From NCBI RefSeq assembly GCF_000337215.1, contig NZ_AOHZ01000086.1, forward strand, positions 32,334 through 96,333: DNA of 64,000 nt. Reading direction: 5' to 3'. Positions 8,122 through 17,402 of the stretch are shown piece by piece. Made by a program: the position numbers and the translations under genes. The DNA is from Natronolimnohabitans innermongolicus JCM 12255. Its GTDB lineage: Archaea > Halobacteriota > Halobacteria > Halobacteriales > Natrialbaceae. The notes beneath the pieces were generated by a model that had not been told where the DNA came from, did no database searches, and saw only the letters and a program-made list of their open reading frames with translations. Positions within the stretch are counted from its first letter, which is position 1, and every line of letters begins with the position of its first letter.

Positions 8122-9192
8122 ATGGCAGGCGATACCAATAGCCAATCGACGCGTCGACAGGTACTACAGACGAGCGGAGCGGTAGTGGGGGTCGGCATCG
8201 CAGGCTGTGTCGGCGGAAGCGACGACGACACGCTCAGCTACATTAGCCGCGGTGGAATCACACAGGACGCCGAGCGAGAGTTGATGGCCGAGTGGTCCGA
8301 GGAAAGCGGGATCGACGTGACCCACCAGGAAGTCGCGGACGACACCGAGATGGTCGAACTCATCGCAGCCAATCCGAACGAGTTCGACTTCACGAATCCG
8401 GTCTCGTGGGCGTTCGAACTCAACCGACTCGAGCACGACGAAGAACTCTTCGCGGAGATCGACCTCGATCAGGTGCCGAACTACGACAACGTCGCCGACA
8501 ACTGGCAGTCCGCACCGCTCGTCGAGGACAACCCCTACGGGATTTTTTATTACATCTCGACTCAAGGGTTGATCTACAACACCGAACACGCCGACGTCTC
8601 GTCGTGGGACGATATCAAAGACGACGAGTACGACGGGCAAGTGACGCTCCAGAACAGCGCCGTTTCGCGGTTCGGCAACTCGTGTGCGAGTCTCGGATAC
8701 GACATCACGGAGGCCGCAAACGACGACGACCTCTACGAAGACGCCATCGCGGAGATGGAAGAACAGCACCAGAACGTCTTCACCTACTGGACCGCCGGCG
8801 ACGAGTTCATGCGCTTGCTCCGGGAAGAGCAAGCCGCCGTTTCGGAGGGCTGGGGCGGCCGAGCCGAAAACCTCCAGGAGGACGGCCAGCCGGTCGAGTA
8901 CGTCATTCCGGAAGAGGGCTGTATCACGTGGTCGACCGCGTTCGTCGTCGTCGAAGAGAGCGACATGAAAGAGGAAGTCTACGACCTCCTCAATTTCATC
9001 TACGAACGCGACAACGCCGTCGAACTGACCCAGGCCCACAAGTATCCCATTCCGCTCGAGGACCCGCCCGACGAGATCACCGAGCGCGCCGAGTACACGG
9101 AGGATCCGGACGATCTCGTCTGGATCGACTGGTCCGATATCGTTCCGTTACAGCAGGATCTAGAGCAGCGACACAACGAAATTCAGAGTTGA
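8122..9192 (+). CDS. Tat-exported lipoprotein, PotD-like ABC substrate-binding protein (copy 2)
   Basis: A 356-residue paralogue of the protein at 74. The Tat signal RRQVLQ (residues 11-16) is followed by the lipobox IAGC with Cys29. The mature N-terminus LSYISRGGITQDAERE and the C-terminal WIDWSDI segment are conserved among all four copies. It is especially close to the disrupted copy at 23409 (shared EWSEES and EVADDTEM segments), suggesting a recent duplication. No transport partners are encoded in the window. It stands alone between the LvaAB-like operon (divergent) and an SDR gene (convergent). Ligand unknown; metabolic context suggests an organic acid. Confidence 0.88.
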   Translation: MAGDTNSQSTRRQVLQTSGAVVGVGIAGCVGGSDDDTLSYISRGGITQDAERELMAEWSEESGIDVTHQEVADDTEMVELIAANPNEFDFTNPVSWAFELNRLEHDEELFAEIDLDQVPNYDNVADNWQSAPLVEDNPYGIFYYISTQGLIYNTEHADVSSWDDIKDDEYDGQVTLQNSAVSRFGNSCASLGYDITEAANDDDLYEDAIAEMEEQHQNVFTYWTAGDEFMRLLREEQAAVSEGWGGRAENLQEDGQPVEYVIPEEGCITWSTAFVVVEESDMKEEVYDLLNFIYERDNAVELTQAHKYPIPLEDPPDEITERAEYTEDPDDLVWIDWSDIVPLQQDLEQRHNEIQS

Positions 9193-9235
9193 CGGACCGA
9201 ACCGATTTCGACGTTGGTCGCGAGGAGCGAGGTGG

Positions 9236-10009
9236 TTACTCCTCGAGTCGCGGAACGCCTTTTATCGTCACCGTTTCGCCGACGATGTACGACGACGCCG
9301 GACTGGCGAGGAACTGCGCGAGATCGGCGACCTCTTCGGGGCGCCCGATCGTCCGGTCGGCTCTCGCCCGATCGATTGCGTCGGCATCGTCGTCGATCCC
9401 CATCTGCGTCCGGACTCCTTCGGTGGCGACGAGCCCGGGTGCGATACAGTTGACCCAGACGTCGTCTTCCGCCCAGTCGGCCGCGACCGAGGTCGTGTAG
9501 TTGATGACGCCCGCCTTCGCCGCGCCGTAGTGGCTCATGTTCTGTGAGCCCCGCTGGCCGGCGACGCTTGCGACGTTGACGATGTGGCCGCCGCCGGACT
9601 CTCGCATCTTCTCGTAGGCGACCTGCGAGCAGTGGAACGTTCCGTGGAGATTGATGTCGACGATCGTCTTCCAGCCGTTCTCGCTGATCTCGGCCGCCGG
9701 CGCCTGAAAACTCGCGCCGGCGTTGTTGACGAGAATATCGAGCCCGCCGAACTCGTCGACGGTCGTCTCCACGAGGTCCTCGACGGCGGCCCGATCCGTC
9801 ACGTCGCACTCGACGGCGAGCGCCTCGCCGGGGGCGTCGCCCTCGTTGATCCCGTCGGCGACCGGTTCGACGTTGGCCGCCTCCCGCGAGGTGACGACGA
9901 CGTTCGCACCGTCCTCGGCGAACCGTTCGACGATTGCCTTTCCGATCCCGCTCGAGGATCCCGTGACGACGGCGGTCTTCCCGTCGACGCTGAACTGCGA
10001 GAGCGTCAT
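9236..10009 (-). CDS. Short-chain dehydrogenase/reductase
   Basis: A 257-residue classical SDR. It has the cofactor-binding TGSSSGIG near residue 16, the structural NNAG near 95, the catalytic Ser in VASVAGQ and YGAAK with the catalytic Tyr and Lys near 160. Such enzymes interconvert hydroxy and oxo groups with NAD(P)H; here a 3- or 4-oxoacyl-CoA reduction (LvaD-like) or 3-hydroxyacyl-CoA oxidation is plausible. The ATG at 10009 is chosen because a strong Shine-Dalgarno GGAGGGG lies five bases upstream (10015-10021), so this gene appears to have a leader. A longer in-frame reading to 10183 lacks any family similarity in its first 58 residues. Confidence 0.9.
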   Translation of the reverse strand: MTLSQFSVDGKTAVVTGSSSGIGKAIVERFAEDGANVVVTSREAANVEPVADGINEGDAPGEALAVECDVTDRAAVEDLVETTVDEFGGLDILVNNAGASFQAPAAEISENGWKTIVDINLHGTFHCSQVAYEKMRESGGGHIVNVASVAGQRGSQNMSHYGAAKAGVINYTTSVAADWAEDDVWVNCIAPGLVATEGVRTQMGIDDDADAIDRARADRTIGRPEEVADLAQFLASPASSYIVGETVTIKGVPRLEE

Positions 10010-10278
10010 CGGCGCCCCTCCGTCTCGTCGACTCGGGTGGTGCGCGGACGGTACCGCTCGCTGCAGGTCGTGTGATTTGCTACCATCGTTCTGAGTTGTA
10101 TGCCATCGATAATAAAATCTCGCTCCGACCGATGGGACGCCGACCCGCCATCGGACACGGCGGAGACTCGTACCGGCTACCATGTCGACAAACCGTCGAC
10201 ACCGCAGGACGGGTCGTGGTTATGCCGGAACTGACCGACAGTGGTCCGTCTCAGCTCACCGATTCGGCAACGGGGCGC

Positions 10279-11271
10279 TTACGCCGGAACGTAGTACCGA
10301 ACGCCGTCCTCGAGTCGCGAGTCGAGGCGCCCCTCCGTCTCGAGGTGGGCGAGCATGCCGACCGTTTCGACGAGCAGGCGCTCGATATCGTGTTTTCGCC
10401 CCGCTCGGCTGGCCGCGAGGCCAAACGCCGTCGTTCCGTCGACCGAGACCGACTCGGCGGTCTCCTCGAGACGCGACTCGATGTCCGCGATCGATCGCGC
10501 GACCATGGCCTCGTACTCGGAGTGTACCGGACCGTGGCCGGGGTAGACGCGGTCGACGTCGGCGGACCTGATGCGACGAAGCGACTCGAGGAAGGTCGTG
10601 ACCGACTCGCGGACGCCGTCGTCGAAGTTGACGAGCAGCGCCGGCGCACGAAACGGTTCCATCGCGACGTCGCCGGAAAACAGCGCCCGCTCGCCGTCGA
10701 GTTCCGTTCGGTAGCAGTACTGCGAGACGTGATGGCCCGGCGCGTGGATCGGCTCGACCTCGAGCGGGCCGACGTCGATGGGCGTCCCGTGGTCGAGCCA
10801 GACGTCGACCGCCTCGAGCGGCAGCAGGGTCCGGATGGTTCGGTGAAATCCGACGAGTCGCTCGGTCGCGGTATCGAGTACGTCGTCGTCGACGCCGGCC
10901 TCGACGAGGTTCGTCCGGGTCGCCGCTGCGACCGTCTCTATGTCTCGCTCGTACCGGGTTGCGATCTCTCGCGGCGCGTACACGGTCGGCGATCCGTTCT
11001 CGAGCAGCGTCCGCACCTGCCCGATGTGGTCTCTGTGCGCGTGAGTGAGCAGCAGGTGGTCGACGTCACCGGGATCGCATCGGGAGGCGGCCAGTTCGGC
11101 GGCGAGTTCGCTTCTGGCGTCGTCGCCGGGCATTCCCGCGTCGACGAGGACCGGTTCGTCACCGTCGAGGAGGTACGCCGCCGAGTGTCCCGGCGGCCAT
11201 TCGACCGTGAACTCGAGTCGATGGACGCGCCGCTCGATCCCGCTCGCGGGCGTTCGATCGGGCTCTTCCAT
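10279..11271 (-). CDS. Metallo-beta-lactamase-fold hydrolase
   Basis: A 330-residue MBL-fold hydrolase. The metal-binding THAHRDHIG (HxHxDH) is near residue 75, followed by APGHHVSQY and SGDVAM with the further His and Asp ligands, and YPGHGPVHS. Proteins of this sort hydrolyse thioesters or lactones, so a role in releasing CoA or opening lactones fits the neighbourhood. The ATG at 11271 is supported by a TATATAA box 26 nt upstream (11294-11300). It lies between an SDR and an AMP-forming ligase gene on the same strand. The frame stays open upstream into the ligase gene, but that reading has no protein-like similarity. Confidence 0.87.
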   Translation of the reverse strand: MEEPDRTPASGIERRVHRLEFTVEWPPGHSAAYLLDGDEPVLVDAGMPGDDARSELAAELAASRCDPGDVDHLLLTHAHRDHIGQVRTLLENGSPTVYAPREIATRYERDIETVAAATRTNLVEAGVDDDVLDTATERLVGFHRTIRTLLPLEAVDVWLDHGTPIDVGPLEVEPIHAPGHHVSQYCYRTELDGERALFSGDVAMEPFRAPALLVNFDDGVRESVTTFLESLRRIRSADVDRVYPGHGPVHSEYEAMVARSIADIESRLEETAESVSVDGTTAFGLAASRAGRKHDIERLLVETVGMLAHLETEGRLDSRLEDGVRYYVPA

Positions 11272-11293
11272 GCACCGTCGTTTGCGAGCGGAG

Positions 11294-11300
11294 TATATAA
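11294..11300 (-). promoter_or_regulatory. TATA-like box of the MBL hydrolase gene
   Basis: TTATATA on the minus strand, 26 nt before the ATG at 11271; it lies in the short gap after the ligase gene. Confidence 0.5.
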
Positions 11301-11348
11301 GCGCTCGCCGTCGGGCTCGGTTCGGGTCGGTCGGGACGGTTAGGACGG

Positions 11349-13058
11349 TCAGGCCGACTCGAGTCCCTCCCGCTCGCGCAGGTCGAGGCGTCGAACCTTC
11401 CCCGTCGTCGTCTTCGGCAGTTCGTCGACGAACTCGATCGCGCGCGGATACTGGTACTTCGCCAGCCGGGAGCGGACGTGATCCCGGAGCGCCTCTCGCA
11501 TCGAGTCGGTGGCGTCGGCGTCGTCGGCGAGCACGACGAACGCCTTGGGGATCTCGCCGCGAGTGTCGTGGGGGACGCCGATGACGCCGGAATCGGCGAC
11601 CGCGTCGTGGTCGGCCAGACACTCCTCGATCTCCCGCGGGCCGATCTTGTAGCCGGAGCTGATGATGACGTCGTCCGTTCGACTCCGAAAGGAGAGGTAG
11701 CCGTCCTCGGATAACACGCCCAGATCCTCGGTTCGCAACCAGCCGTTTTGCACCTTTTCGGCGTTCGCGTCCGGCCGATTCCAGTACTCGTCGAAGCACA
11801 TGGGATTGCCGTCGTACTCGAGTGCGATCTCGCCGACCTCGCCGCGGGCTACGGGGTCGCCAGTATCGGGGTCCTGAACGCGGACGGTGTGTCCGGGTGC
11901 GACGACCCCCATCTTGCCGAACTCGTGGCCGACGCCGAGCGCCGTGCAGTCGGCGACGAACTGCAGGGCCTCGGTCTGCCCGTAGACCTCGTGGACGACG
12001 GCGTTTTCGAAGACGTCGGTCAGTCGCGTGGCCGTGTCTCGGTCGAGGGCTTCGCCGCCCTGGACGATGACGCGAACGCTCGAGAGATCGTACCGGCCGG
12101 CGCGGTCGGACTGGATTAGCATCCGAAGCGCGGTCGCCGGGCCGCCGGTCATCGTCACGTCGTACCGGTCGATCAGTTCGAACTCCCGCGTGGGATCGAA
12201 TTCGCCGCCCGCGTCGATAACCGTCGGCGTCCCGAAGTACAGCGCCGGGTACAGGCTGAGATACAGCGACCCGATCCACGACCACTCGACGACGGTGCGG
12301 TTGACGTCGTCCTCGCGCACCTGAAGGTTGTACTGGCCGAGCAACACCGCCGGCAGCGCGCCCAGCATGCTGCGGTGGGGGTGTACCACGCCCTTCGGAT
12401 TCCCCGTCGTCCCGCTCGTGTAGATCATCATCGCCGGATCGGTCGCCGACGTCGAAACGGTCTCGAACGTCGACGCCCGTCCCTCGAGCGCGTCCCAGAA
12501 TGCCTCCTCTTCGTCGGTCGGCGTCGCCTCACCGACGACGAACGTCGACTCGAGCGCCGCGAGGTCGCCGGCGACGGGGCGAAGCGCCTCGAGGCTGTCG
12601 TCGTGGGCGACGAACGCCCTCGCCTCGCTGTCCTCGAGGCGAAACGACAGCGCGTCCGGGCCGAGGAGGACGCTCAGCGGAACCGAGACGGCGCCGAGTT
12701 TCCACGCCGCGACGTGTGCGACGAGCGTTTCGACCCGCTGGGCACCGCTGACGGCGATCCGATCCCCGCGTTCGATTCCGCGGTCCGCGAGGACGCGCGC
12801 GAACTGGGTCGCGTACTCGTCGAGTTGGTCGAAGCTGTACCGAGTCGCCGACCCGTCGCTCGCCCCCTCGCTCGAGGCATCGACGAGCGCGGGACGGCCC
12901 TCGCCGGTCGCCCATCGCTCACAGAGGTACGTCGCCATGTTGAACGTCTCGGGGATCTCCCACTCGAAGGACTCGTACAGGTCCTCGTAGTCGTCCCACT
13001 CCTCGCGGAAGAACCGATAGGCGTCCAGGCGCGGCTCGACGTCGCGATCGTCTCTCAT
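11349..13058 (-). CDS. AMP-forming acyl-CoA synthetase (acetyl/medium-chain type)
   Basis: A 569-residue ANL ligase of the acetyl-CoA-synthetase-like branch. It has an N-terminal FFREEWDDYEDLYESF segment typical of this branch, TSGTTGNPKG near residue 185, VYGQTEAL near 325, and the hinge LRTEDLGVLSEDG. The C-terminal TTGKVRRLDL contains the adenylation Lys. It activates a short or medium carboxylic acid with ATP and CoA. A TTG 15 nt upstream could extend it by five residues; the ATG at 13058 is preferred because a CTTAACAC-like box lies about 30 nt away. It is divergent from the SDR gene at 13199. Confidence 0.9.
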   Translation of the reverse strand: MRDDRDVEPRLDAYRFFREEWDDYEDLYESFEWEIPETFNMATYLCERWATGEGRPALVDASSEGASDGSATRYSFDQLDEYATQFARVLADRGIERGDRIAVSGAQRVETLVAHVAAWKLGAVSVPLSVLLGPDALSFRLEDSEARAFVAHDDSLEALRPVAGDLAALESTFVVGEATPTDEEEAFWDALEGRASTFETVSTSATDPAMMIYTSGTTGNPKGVVHPHRSMLGALPAVLLGQYNLQVREDDVNRTVVEWSWIGSLYLSLYPALYFGTPTVIDAGGEFDPTREFELIDRYDVTMTGGPATALRMLIQSDRAGRYDLSSVRVIVQGGEALDRDTATRLTDVFENAVVHEVYGQTEALQFVADCTALGVGHEFGKMGVVAPGHTVRVQDPDTGDPVARGEVGEIALEYDGNPMCFDEYWNRPDANAEKVQNGWLRTEDLGVLSEDGYLSFRSRTDDVIISSGYKIGPREIEECLADHDAVADSGVIGVPHDTRGEIPKAFVVLADDADATDSMREALRDHVRSRLAKYQYPRAIEFVDELPKTTTGKVRRLDLREREGLESA

Positions 13059-13198
13059 GCGTACCAGCAGCAATGTGGACTGTTGTGTTAAGAGTTACCG
13101 TCACACGCACTAGTGCGGGCCGCGCGACAACACGAGACACTCCCGTAATTTCCGAAAGGGTAACTGTTATTGTGGTAGACAGTAACTCACGAGATGGA

Positions 13199-13984
13199 AT
13201 GGACCTAGGTATTACCGATAGGACTGCAGTCGTCACGGGCGGTGGCGGCCGAATTGGTGGTGCAGATTGCCGAACGCTCGCCGAGGAAGGCGTCAACGTC
13301 GTTCCGCTGGACGTCGACGTCGACGGAGCCCAGAACGTCGCCGAAGAGATCAACGAAACCGCCGGCGGCGGCGACGCCCTGGCGGTGGAGTGCGACCTCA
13401 CGGACCGAACCGACGTAAGCGAGGCGATGGACGAGGTCAGAGACGAGTTCGGCGGCGTCGACATCCTCGTGAACAACGCGGCGATGGTCGACGCGAGAGA
13501 CCGCATCGCCACCTTCGACGACGACGTCTGGGACCGCGACGTCGAAATCAACCTCACGGGAACCTACAACATCAGCAAGGAGGTCTTCCCGAACATGTGC
13601 GAACGCGGCTGGGGTCGCGTCATCAACATGTCGTCGATGGCCGGCTGGTACGGCGGCTTCGGGCAGTTTTCCTACTCGGCGACGAAGGCGGCGATGATCG
13701 GCGTCGGCAAGACGATGGCCCTAGAGGGCGCTCAGTCGGGCGTCACGTCGAACATCATCGCGCCGAATATCGTCGTCGGGGAGTGGTCGGACATGGACCC
13801 CGACGAACTCCGAGAGAACGTCGACCCCTACTTCGCCCGGATCGCCGAGGCGACGCCGATGCGACAACTCGGCAGCGAGGACGACGTCGCGGACATGGTC
13901 ACCTACCTCAGTTCGGAACAGGCCTCCTACGTTACGGGACAGATCATCGGCGTGACCGGCGGCGTCGACCTCTTCTCGTTCTGA
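13199..13984 (+). CDS. Short-chain dehydrogenase/reductase (FabG-like)
   Basis: A 261-residue SDR with the cofactor loop TGGGGRIGG (Arg replaces the usual Gly before Ile), NNAA near residue 92, MSSMAG with the catalytic Ser and YSATK with the catalytic Tyr/Lys near 158. It probably oxidises a 3-hydroxyacyl-CoA or reduces an oxoacyl-CoA. The ATG at 13199 starts the canonical LGITDRTAVVTGG; the frame is open to 13073 but the added 42 residues look like non-coding DNA. It shares a 140-bp divergent promoter region with the ligase gene at 13058. Confidence 0.88.
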   Translation: MDLGITDRTAVVTGGGGRIGGADCRTLAEEGVNVVPLDVDVDGAQNVAEEINETAGGGDALAVECDLTDRTDVSEAMDEVRDEFGGVDILVNNAAMVDARDRIATFDDDVWDRDVEINLTGTYNISKEVFPNMCERGWGRVINMSSMAGWYGGFGQFSYSATKAAMIGVGKTMALEGAQSGVTSNIIAPNIVVGEWSDMDPDELRENVDPYFARIAEATPMRQLGSEDDVADMVTYLSSEQASYVTGQIIGVTGGVDLFSF

Positions 13985-14047
13985 CTTCTTCGGAACACGT
14001 TCCGTTTTTATCTTACCGCTCTCGAGCGGTCACTCGAACACAACGGC

Positions 14048-14054
14048 TATTAAC
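14048..14054 (+). promoter_or_regulatory. TATA-like box of binding-protein gene 3
   Basis: TATTAAC centred 28 nt before the ATG at 14079, the same distance as in the paralogous genes. A second AT-rich run (TTTTATAT, 14065-14072) is too close to the start codon to serve it. Confidence 0.4.
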
Positions 14055-14078
14055 TCGCGTTCTGTTTTATATCCTGGC

Positions 14079-15140
14079 ATGGAAGGACATGACACTTCAC
14101 CCGTCACTCGCCGGCGGGTGCTTCAATCCGGTGCGGTTGCGACCGGTGTCGCAATCGCCGGCTGTCTCGGCGGCAGCGGCGATACGATACAGTACATGGG
14201 ACGCGGTGGTGCAACGCAGGATGCGTTCAGAGACGTCGTAACGGAGTGGGAAGAGGAAAACGACGTGGACGTTCAGCACATGGAGGTCGCGGACGACGCG
14301 GAGATGCTCAGCGTCCTCGAGGGAAATCCCGGCGAGATCGACCTCTGTAACCCCTCGCCGAACGGATTCGCACAATTTCGTGACGCGGATATCCTCGCCG
14401 ATCTCGATTACGGCGAGATTCCCAACTACGACAATATCGACGATCCGTGGCACGATGTCCCGTTCCTCGAGGACCACGAGGATGGCGTCTACCGGTACAT
14501 CTCGACCCAGGGGCTCGCGTACAACACCGAAGAAGTCGACGAGTTCGATTCCTGGGAGGAAATCGAACAGGACGAGTACGAGGGTCAGATCTCGCTGTTC
14601 GCGGGCGCGGAAGTACGATTTGCCAACGCTGCGGCCGCCGCGGGCGAAGACATCAACGAAATCGGAGACGAAGACGTCTTCGACGCGATCGTCGAGAAAG
14701 CCGAGGACCAACACGAGAACGTCTTCCAGTACTGGGCGTCCGGCGACCAACACATGCAGTTCCTGCGCGAAGAGCAAGCACTCATCTCCTCGGCCTGGGG
14801 CGGTCGAGTCCTCTCGCTGCAGGCTGACGACCAACCGATCGAGTACTTCATCCCCGAAGAGGGTGCCGTCACCCACAGCGAAGGGTACGCGATCCCCGAC
14901 GGCAGCGAGAATCAAGAGACGGTTCACGAACTCCTCAACTGGCTCTACGAACGGGAGAACCTGATCGAACTGTCGACGAACATCGACTATCCGATCCCGA
15001 TCGAAGATCCGCCCGACGAGATCACCGAGTTGCCCGATTATACGGAACACCCGGACGATCTGACGTGGATCGACTGGGACGTGGTGTTGCCACACCAACA
15101 AGAGATCTCGCAGGCGTTCGACGAAATACGCGGAAGCTAA
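14079..15140 (+). CDS. Tat-exported lipoprotein, PotD-like ABC substrate-binding protein (copy 3)
   Basis: A 353-residue paralogue of copies 1, 2 and 4. The Tat motif RRRVLQ (residues 11-16) precedes the lipobox IAGC with Cys29. The mature N-terminus reads QYMGRGGATQDAFR instead of the YISRGG found in the others, and several ligand-region residues differ (CNPSPNG in place of TNPxxxx), so its ligand may differ. The C-terminus has the conserved WIDWDVVLP. It precedes the convergent racemase-like and hydratase genes. No permease or ATPase gene is present. Confidence 0.88.
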   Translation: MEGHDTSPVTRRRVLQSGAVATGVAIAGCLGGSGDTIQYMGRGGATQDAFRDVVTEWEEENDVDVQHMEVADDAEMLSVLEGNPGEIDLCNPSPNGFAQFRDADILADLDYGEIPNYDNIDDPWHDVPFLEDHEDGVYRYISTQGLAYNTEEVDEFDSWEEIEQDEYEGQISLFAGAEVRFANAAAAAGEDINEIGDEDVFDAIVEKAEDQHENVFQYWASGDQHMQFLREEQALISSAWGGRVLSLQADDQPIEYFIPEEGAVTHSEGYAIPDGSENQETVHELLNWLYERENLIELSTNIDYPIPIEDPPDEITELPDYTEHPDDLTWIDWDVVLPHQQEISQAFDEIRGS

Positions 15141-15236
15141 CCTCCCGGCCGCCGAGGCCCTGTTTTTGGGCGACCCACGCCCTCGAGCGACCGGTTCGAA
15201 CGTCGACGTCTCGTTTCTACCGAGTCGACGTGGGCG

Positions 15237-16412
15237 TCACCGGATCGCGTCCGCCTCTCGAAGCTCCTCGAGTTCCCCGTCGGAGTATCCCACCGCCGAG
15301 AGCAGCGACTCGGTGTGTTCGCCCTGGGCGGGCAGGTCTTCGTTCGTCTCCGCCGGCGTCTCGCTCGAGCGAGCCGGGAAGCCGATTCGGGGCGGCGCGT
15401 CGTCGGGGCGTTCGACCAGGTCGCGCGCGTTCAGCTGCGGATGCTCGACCATCTCCGCGGGGCTGTAGACGCCGCCGAAGGCCGCGTCGACGTCGCCGAG
15501 GGCGTCCTCCCACTCCTCGCGGGTCCGCTCTGCGAACAGGGCCTCGAGCTCTTCGGCCACGGCCGCGAACGTCTCCGGATCGTGGTCTTCGTGGGCGTCG
15601 ATGAGGTGTTCTTTGTCCACCGCCTCGCAGAACGCGCGCCAGAACTTCGGCTCGAGGGCGGCGAGGGTCACCCACTCGCCGTCGGCCGTCTCGTAGCTGT
15701 CGTACCAGGGGAACGTCCCCGACAGCGCGGTCTGGCCGGGACGCGGTTCGGCGGGGTCGCCGGTGAGGGCCTGATAGGTCACCGACTGCGAGAACGACGC
15801 GACGACGTCGCTCATCGCGACGTCGATGTACTCGCCGCCGGTGTTGCCGAGTTCGCGCGACAGCAGCGCTTCGGTGATCGCGAACGCGGAGAACAGCCCG
15901 CCGCCCATGTCGCCGATCGGATAGCCGGGCATCTGGGGTTTGTCTTCGGGGGATTCGCGGGTCATATCGAGCAGCCCGGCCAGTCCGACGTAGTTCAGGT
16001 CGTGGCCCGCCCGATCCGCCCACGGTCCGTCCTGTCCGTAGCCGGTCAACGAACAGTAGATCAGCTCCTCGTTGTACGAGCGAAGCGTCTCGTAGTCGAT
16101 TCCGAGCCGGTCGACGACGCCGGGTCTAAACTGTTCGAAGACGACGTCGGCCGATTCGACGAGCCGGTAAAAGGCCTCGGTTCCCTCGTCGGATTTCAGA
16201 TCGAGCGAGACGCTCTTTTTGCCCCTGTTTACCATCTCGAAGATGGCGCCGACGTCCCGTTCGGAGCGCGGTTGCCCGTGGCGGGCGTAGTCGCCGGCAC
16301 CCGTGTCTTCGACTTTGATGACTTCGGCGCCGGAGTCGGCGAGCAACTGGGTCGCGTACGGTCCCGGAAGCAAGCGCGTGAGGTCGAGTATGCGTACTCC
16401 GTCGAGTTGCAT
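15237..16412 (-). CDS. CaiB/BaiF family protein, alpha-methylacyl-CoA racemase-like
   Basis: A 391-residue family III CoA-transferase-fold protein. The N-terminal LDLTRLLPGPYATQLLADSG and the motif AGHDLNYVGLAG resemble alpha-methylacyl-CoA racemases, whose catalytic His lies in AGHDINY and catalytic Asp in VGDFGGG (here IGDMGGG). By contrast the family member at 42911 has the transferase-type AYDLVMQG. A racemase would convert (2R)- to (2S)-methylacyl-CoA so that branched acids can enter beta-oxidation. The downstream gene order (enoyl-CoA hydratase at 16487, same strand, 74 nt apart) fits. CoA transfer remains possible. Confidence 0.82.
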   Translation of the reverse strand: MQLDGVRILDLTRLLPGPYATQLLADSGAEVIKVEDTGAGDYARHGQPRSERDVGAIFEMVNRGKKSVSLDLKSDEGTEAFYRLVESADVVFEQFRPGVVDRLGIDYETLRSYNEELIYCSLTGYGQDGPWADRAGHDLNYVGLAGLLDMTRESPEDKPQMPGYPIGDMGGGLFSAFAITEALLSRELGNTGGEYIDVAMSDVVASFSQSVTYQALTGDPAEPRPGQTALSGTFPWYDSYETADGEWVTLAALEPKFWRAFCEAVDKEHLIDAHEDHDPETFAAVAEELEALFAERTREEWEDALGDVDAAFGGVYSPAEMVEHPQLNARDLVERPDDAPPRIGFPARSSETPAETNEDLPAQGEHTESLLSAVGYSDGELEELREADAIR

Positions 16413-16486
16413 AGTTTACCATACACGTTCCGGTACTTCAACGTAGGGATTGCTGGCGGGTCGAAAACGGGGGGTTGTGCGGCTCG

Positions 16487-17272
16487 TTAGCGCCCTTTGA
16501 ACTCCGGCTCGTAGTCGTCCTCGGCGAACGCGCGAGCGCCCTCTTCGTGGTCTTCGGTCGCGAGCAGCGGCTCGAACACCGTGTTGTCGTACTCGATGCC
16601 CTCCTCGAGGGTCGACTGGGTTGCCATCCGGGCGGAGTCTTTGATCGCCTGGATCGCCAGCGGCGGCTTCGAGGCGATCGTTTCGGCGAACTCCTGGGTC
16701 GTCTCCTCTACGTCGTCGGGGACGCGGTTGACGATACCGAGTTCCTTCGCGCGACTCGCGCTGATGTGCTCGCCCGTCATCGCGATCTCCTTGGCCGCCG
16801 CCGGGTTGGCCAGTTTCGCGATGTACTGGACGCCGCCGGCGCCGGGGATGATTCCCAGATCGACCTCGGGGAGTCCGAGGCGCGCGTCTTCGTCGGCGAA
16901 CCGGAAATCACAGGCCATCGCCGTCTCGAGGCCGCCGCCCAGACAGTAGCCCTCGATCTTCGCGATGACCGGCGCCGGGAAGTCGCGGATAAACCGGTAG
17001 TGGTCCCGGCTGGAACTCGCGCCGGCGGCGGCGTCGTCGAACTCGGTGATGTCGGCGCCGGCACAGAAGTTCCCCTCCGCGCCCTCGAGGACGACCACTC
17101 TGAGTGCGATCTCCTCGTCGTTCTGGTCCTCGAGCAGTCGAAGGCTCTCGATGATGTCGTCGCGCAGTTGCCCGCTCAGTGCGTTGAGCGCGTCGGGTCG
17201 GTTCAGGGTCACGCGGCCAACGCCAGTGTCTTCGTCGAACGCAACCGTCGTCGTATCTAACGATTCCTGCAT
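16487..17272 (-). CDS. Enoyl-CoA hydratase/isomerase (crotonase family)
   Basis: A 261-residue crotonase. The oxyanion-hole segment FCAGADITEF is near residue 65. Both catalytic glutamates of true hydratases appear present: in GGGLETAMACD and in LPEVDLGIIPGAGG. It should hydrate 2-enoyl-CoA to 3-hydroxyacyl-CoA. It is upstream of the racemase-like gene on the same strand and divergent from the LLM gene at 17403. An ATAATTAT box lies about 28 nt before the ATG. Its complete active site distinguishes it from the PaaG-like homologue at 55292. Confidence 0.9.
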   Translation of the reverse strand: MQESLDTTTVAFDEDTGVGRVTLNRPDALNALSGQLRDDIIESLRLLEDQNDEEIALRVVVLEGAEGNFCAGADITEFDDAAAGASSSRDHYRFIRDFPAPVIAKIEGYCLGGGLETAMACDFRFADEDARLGLPEVDLGIIPGAGGVQYIAKLANPAAAKEIAMTGEHISASRAKELGIVNRVPDDVEETTQEFAETIASKPPLAIQAIKDSARMATQSTLEEGIEYDNTVFEPLLATEDHEEGARAFAEDDYEPEFKGR

Positions 17273-17370
17273 ACAGGTACACGTTTTCGTGACAGCATAT
17301 AATTATGCCGATGGGTGCCACTGTGAGGTGAACCGCGGTGACGTGGTCCGTTCCGTCGTGCGGGTATAGT

Positions 17371-17377
17371 TTTATAC
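17371..17377 (+). promoter_or_regulatory. TATA-like box within a small palindrome
   Basis: TTTATAC centred about 29 nt before the ATG at 17403. The box forms one arm of GTATA-GTTT-TATAC (17364-17377), so a repressor could cover it. Confidence 0.45.
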
Positions 17378-17402
17378 GGTCCGTCTGCAACCATACTGAC
17401 GT

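Noticed and set aside
11272..12285. N-terminal extension of the MBL hydrolase to about 668 residues
   Set aside because: The extra 338 codons lie within the ligase gene in another frame and show no protein similarity; a TATA box and ATG at 11271 explain the start.
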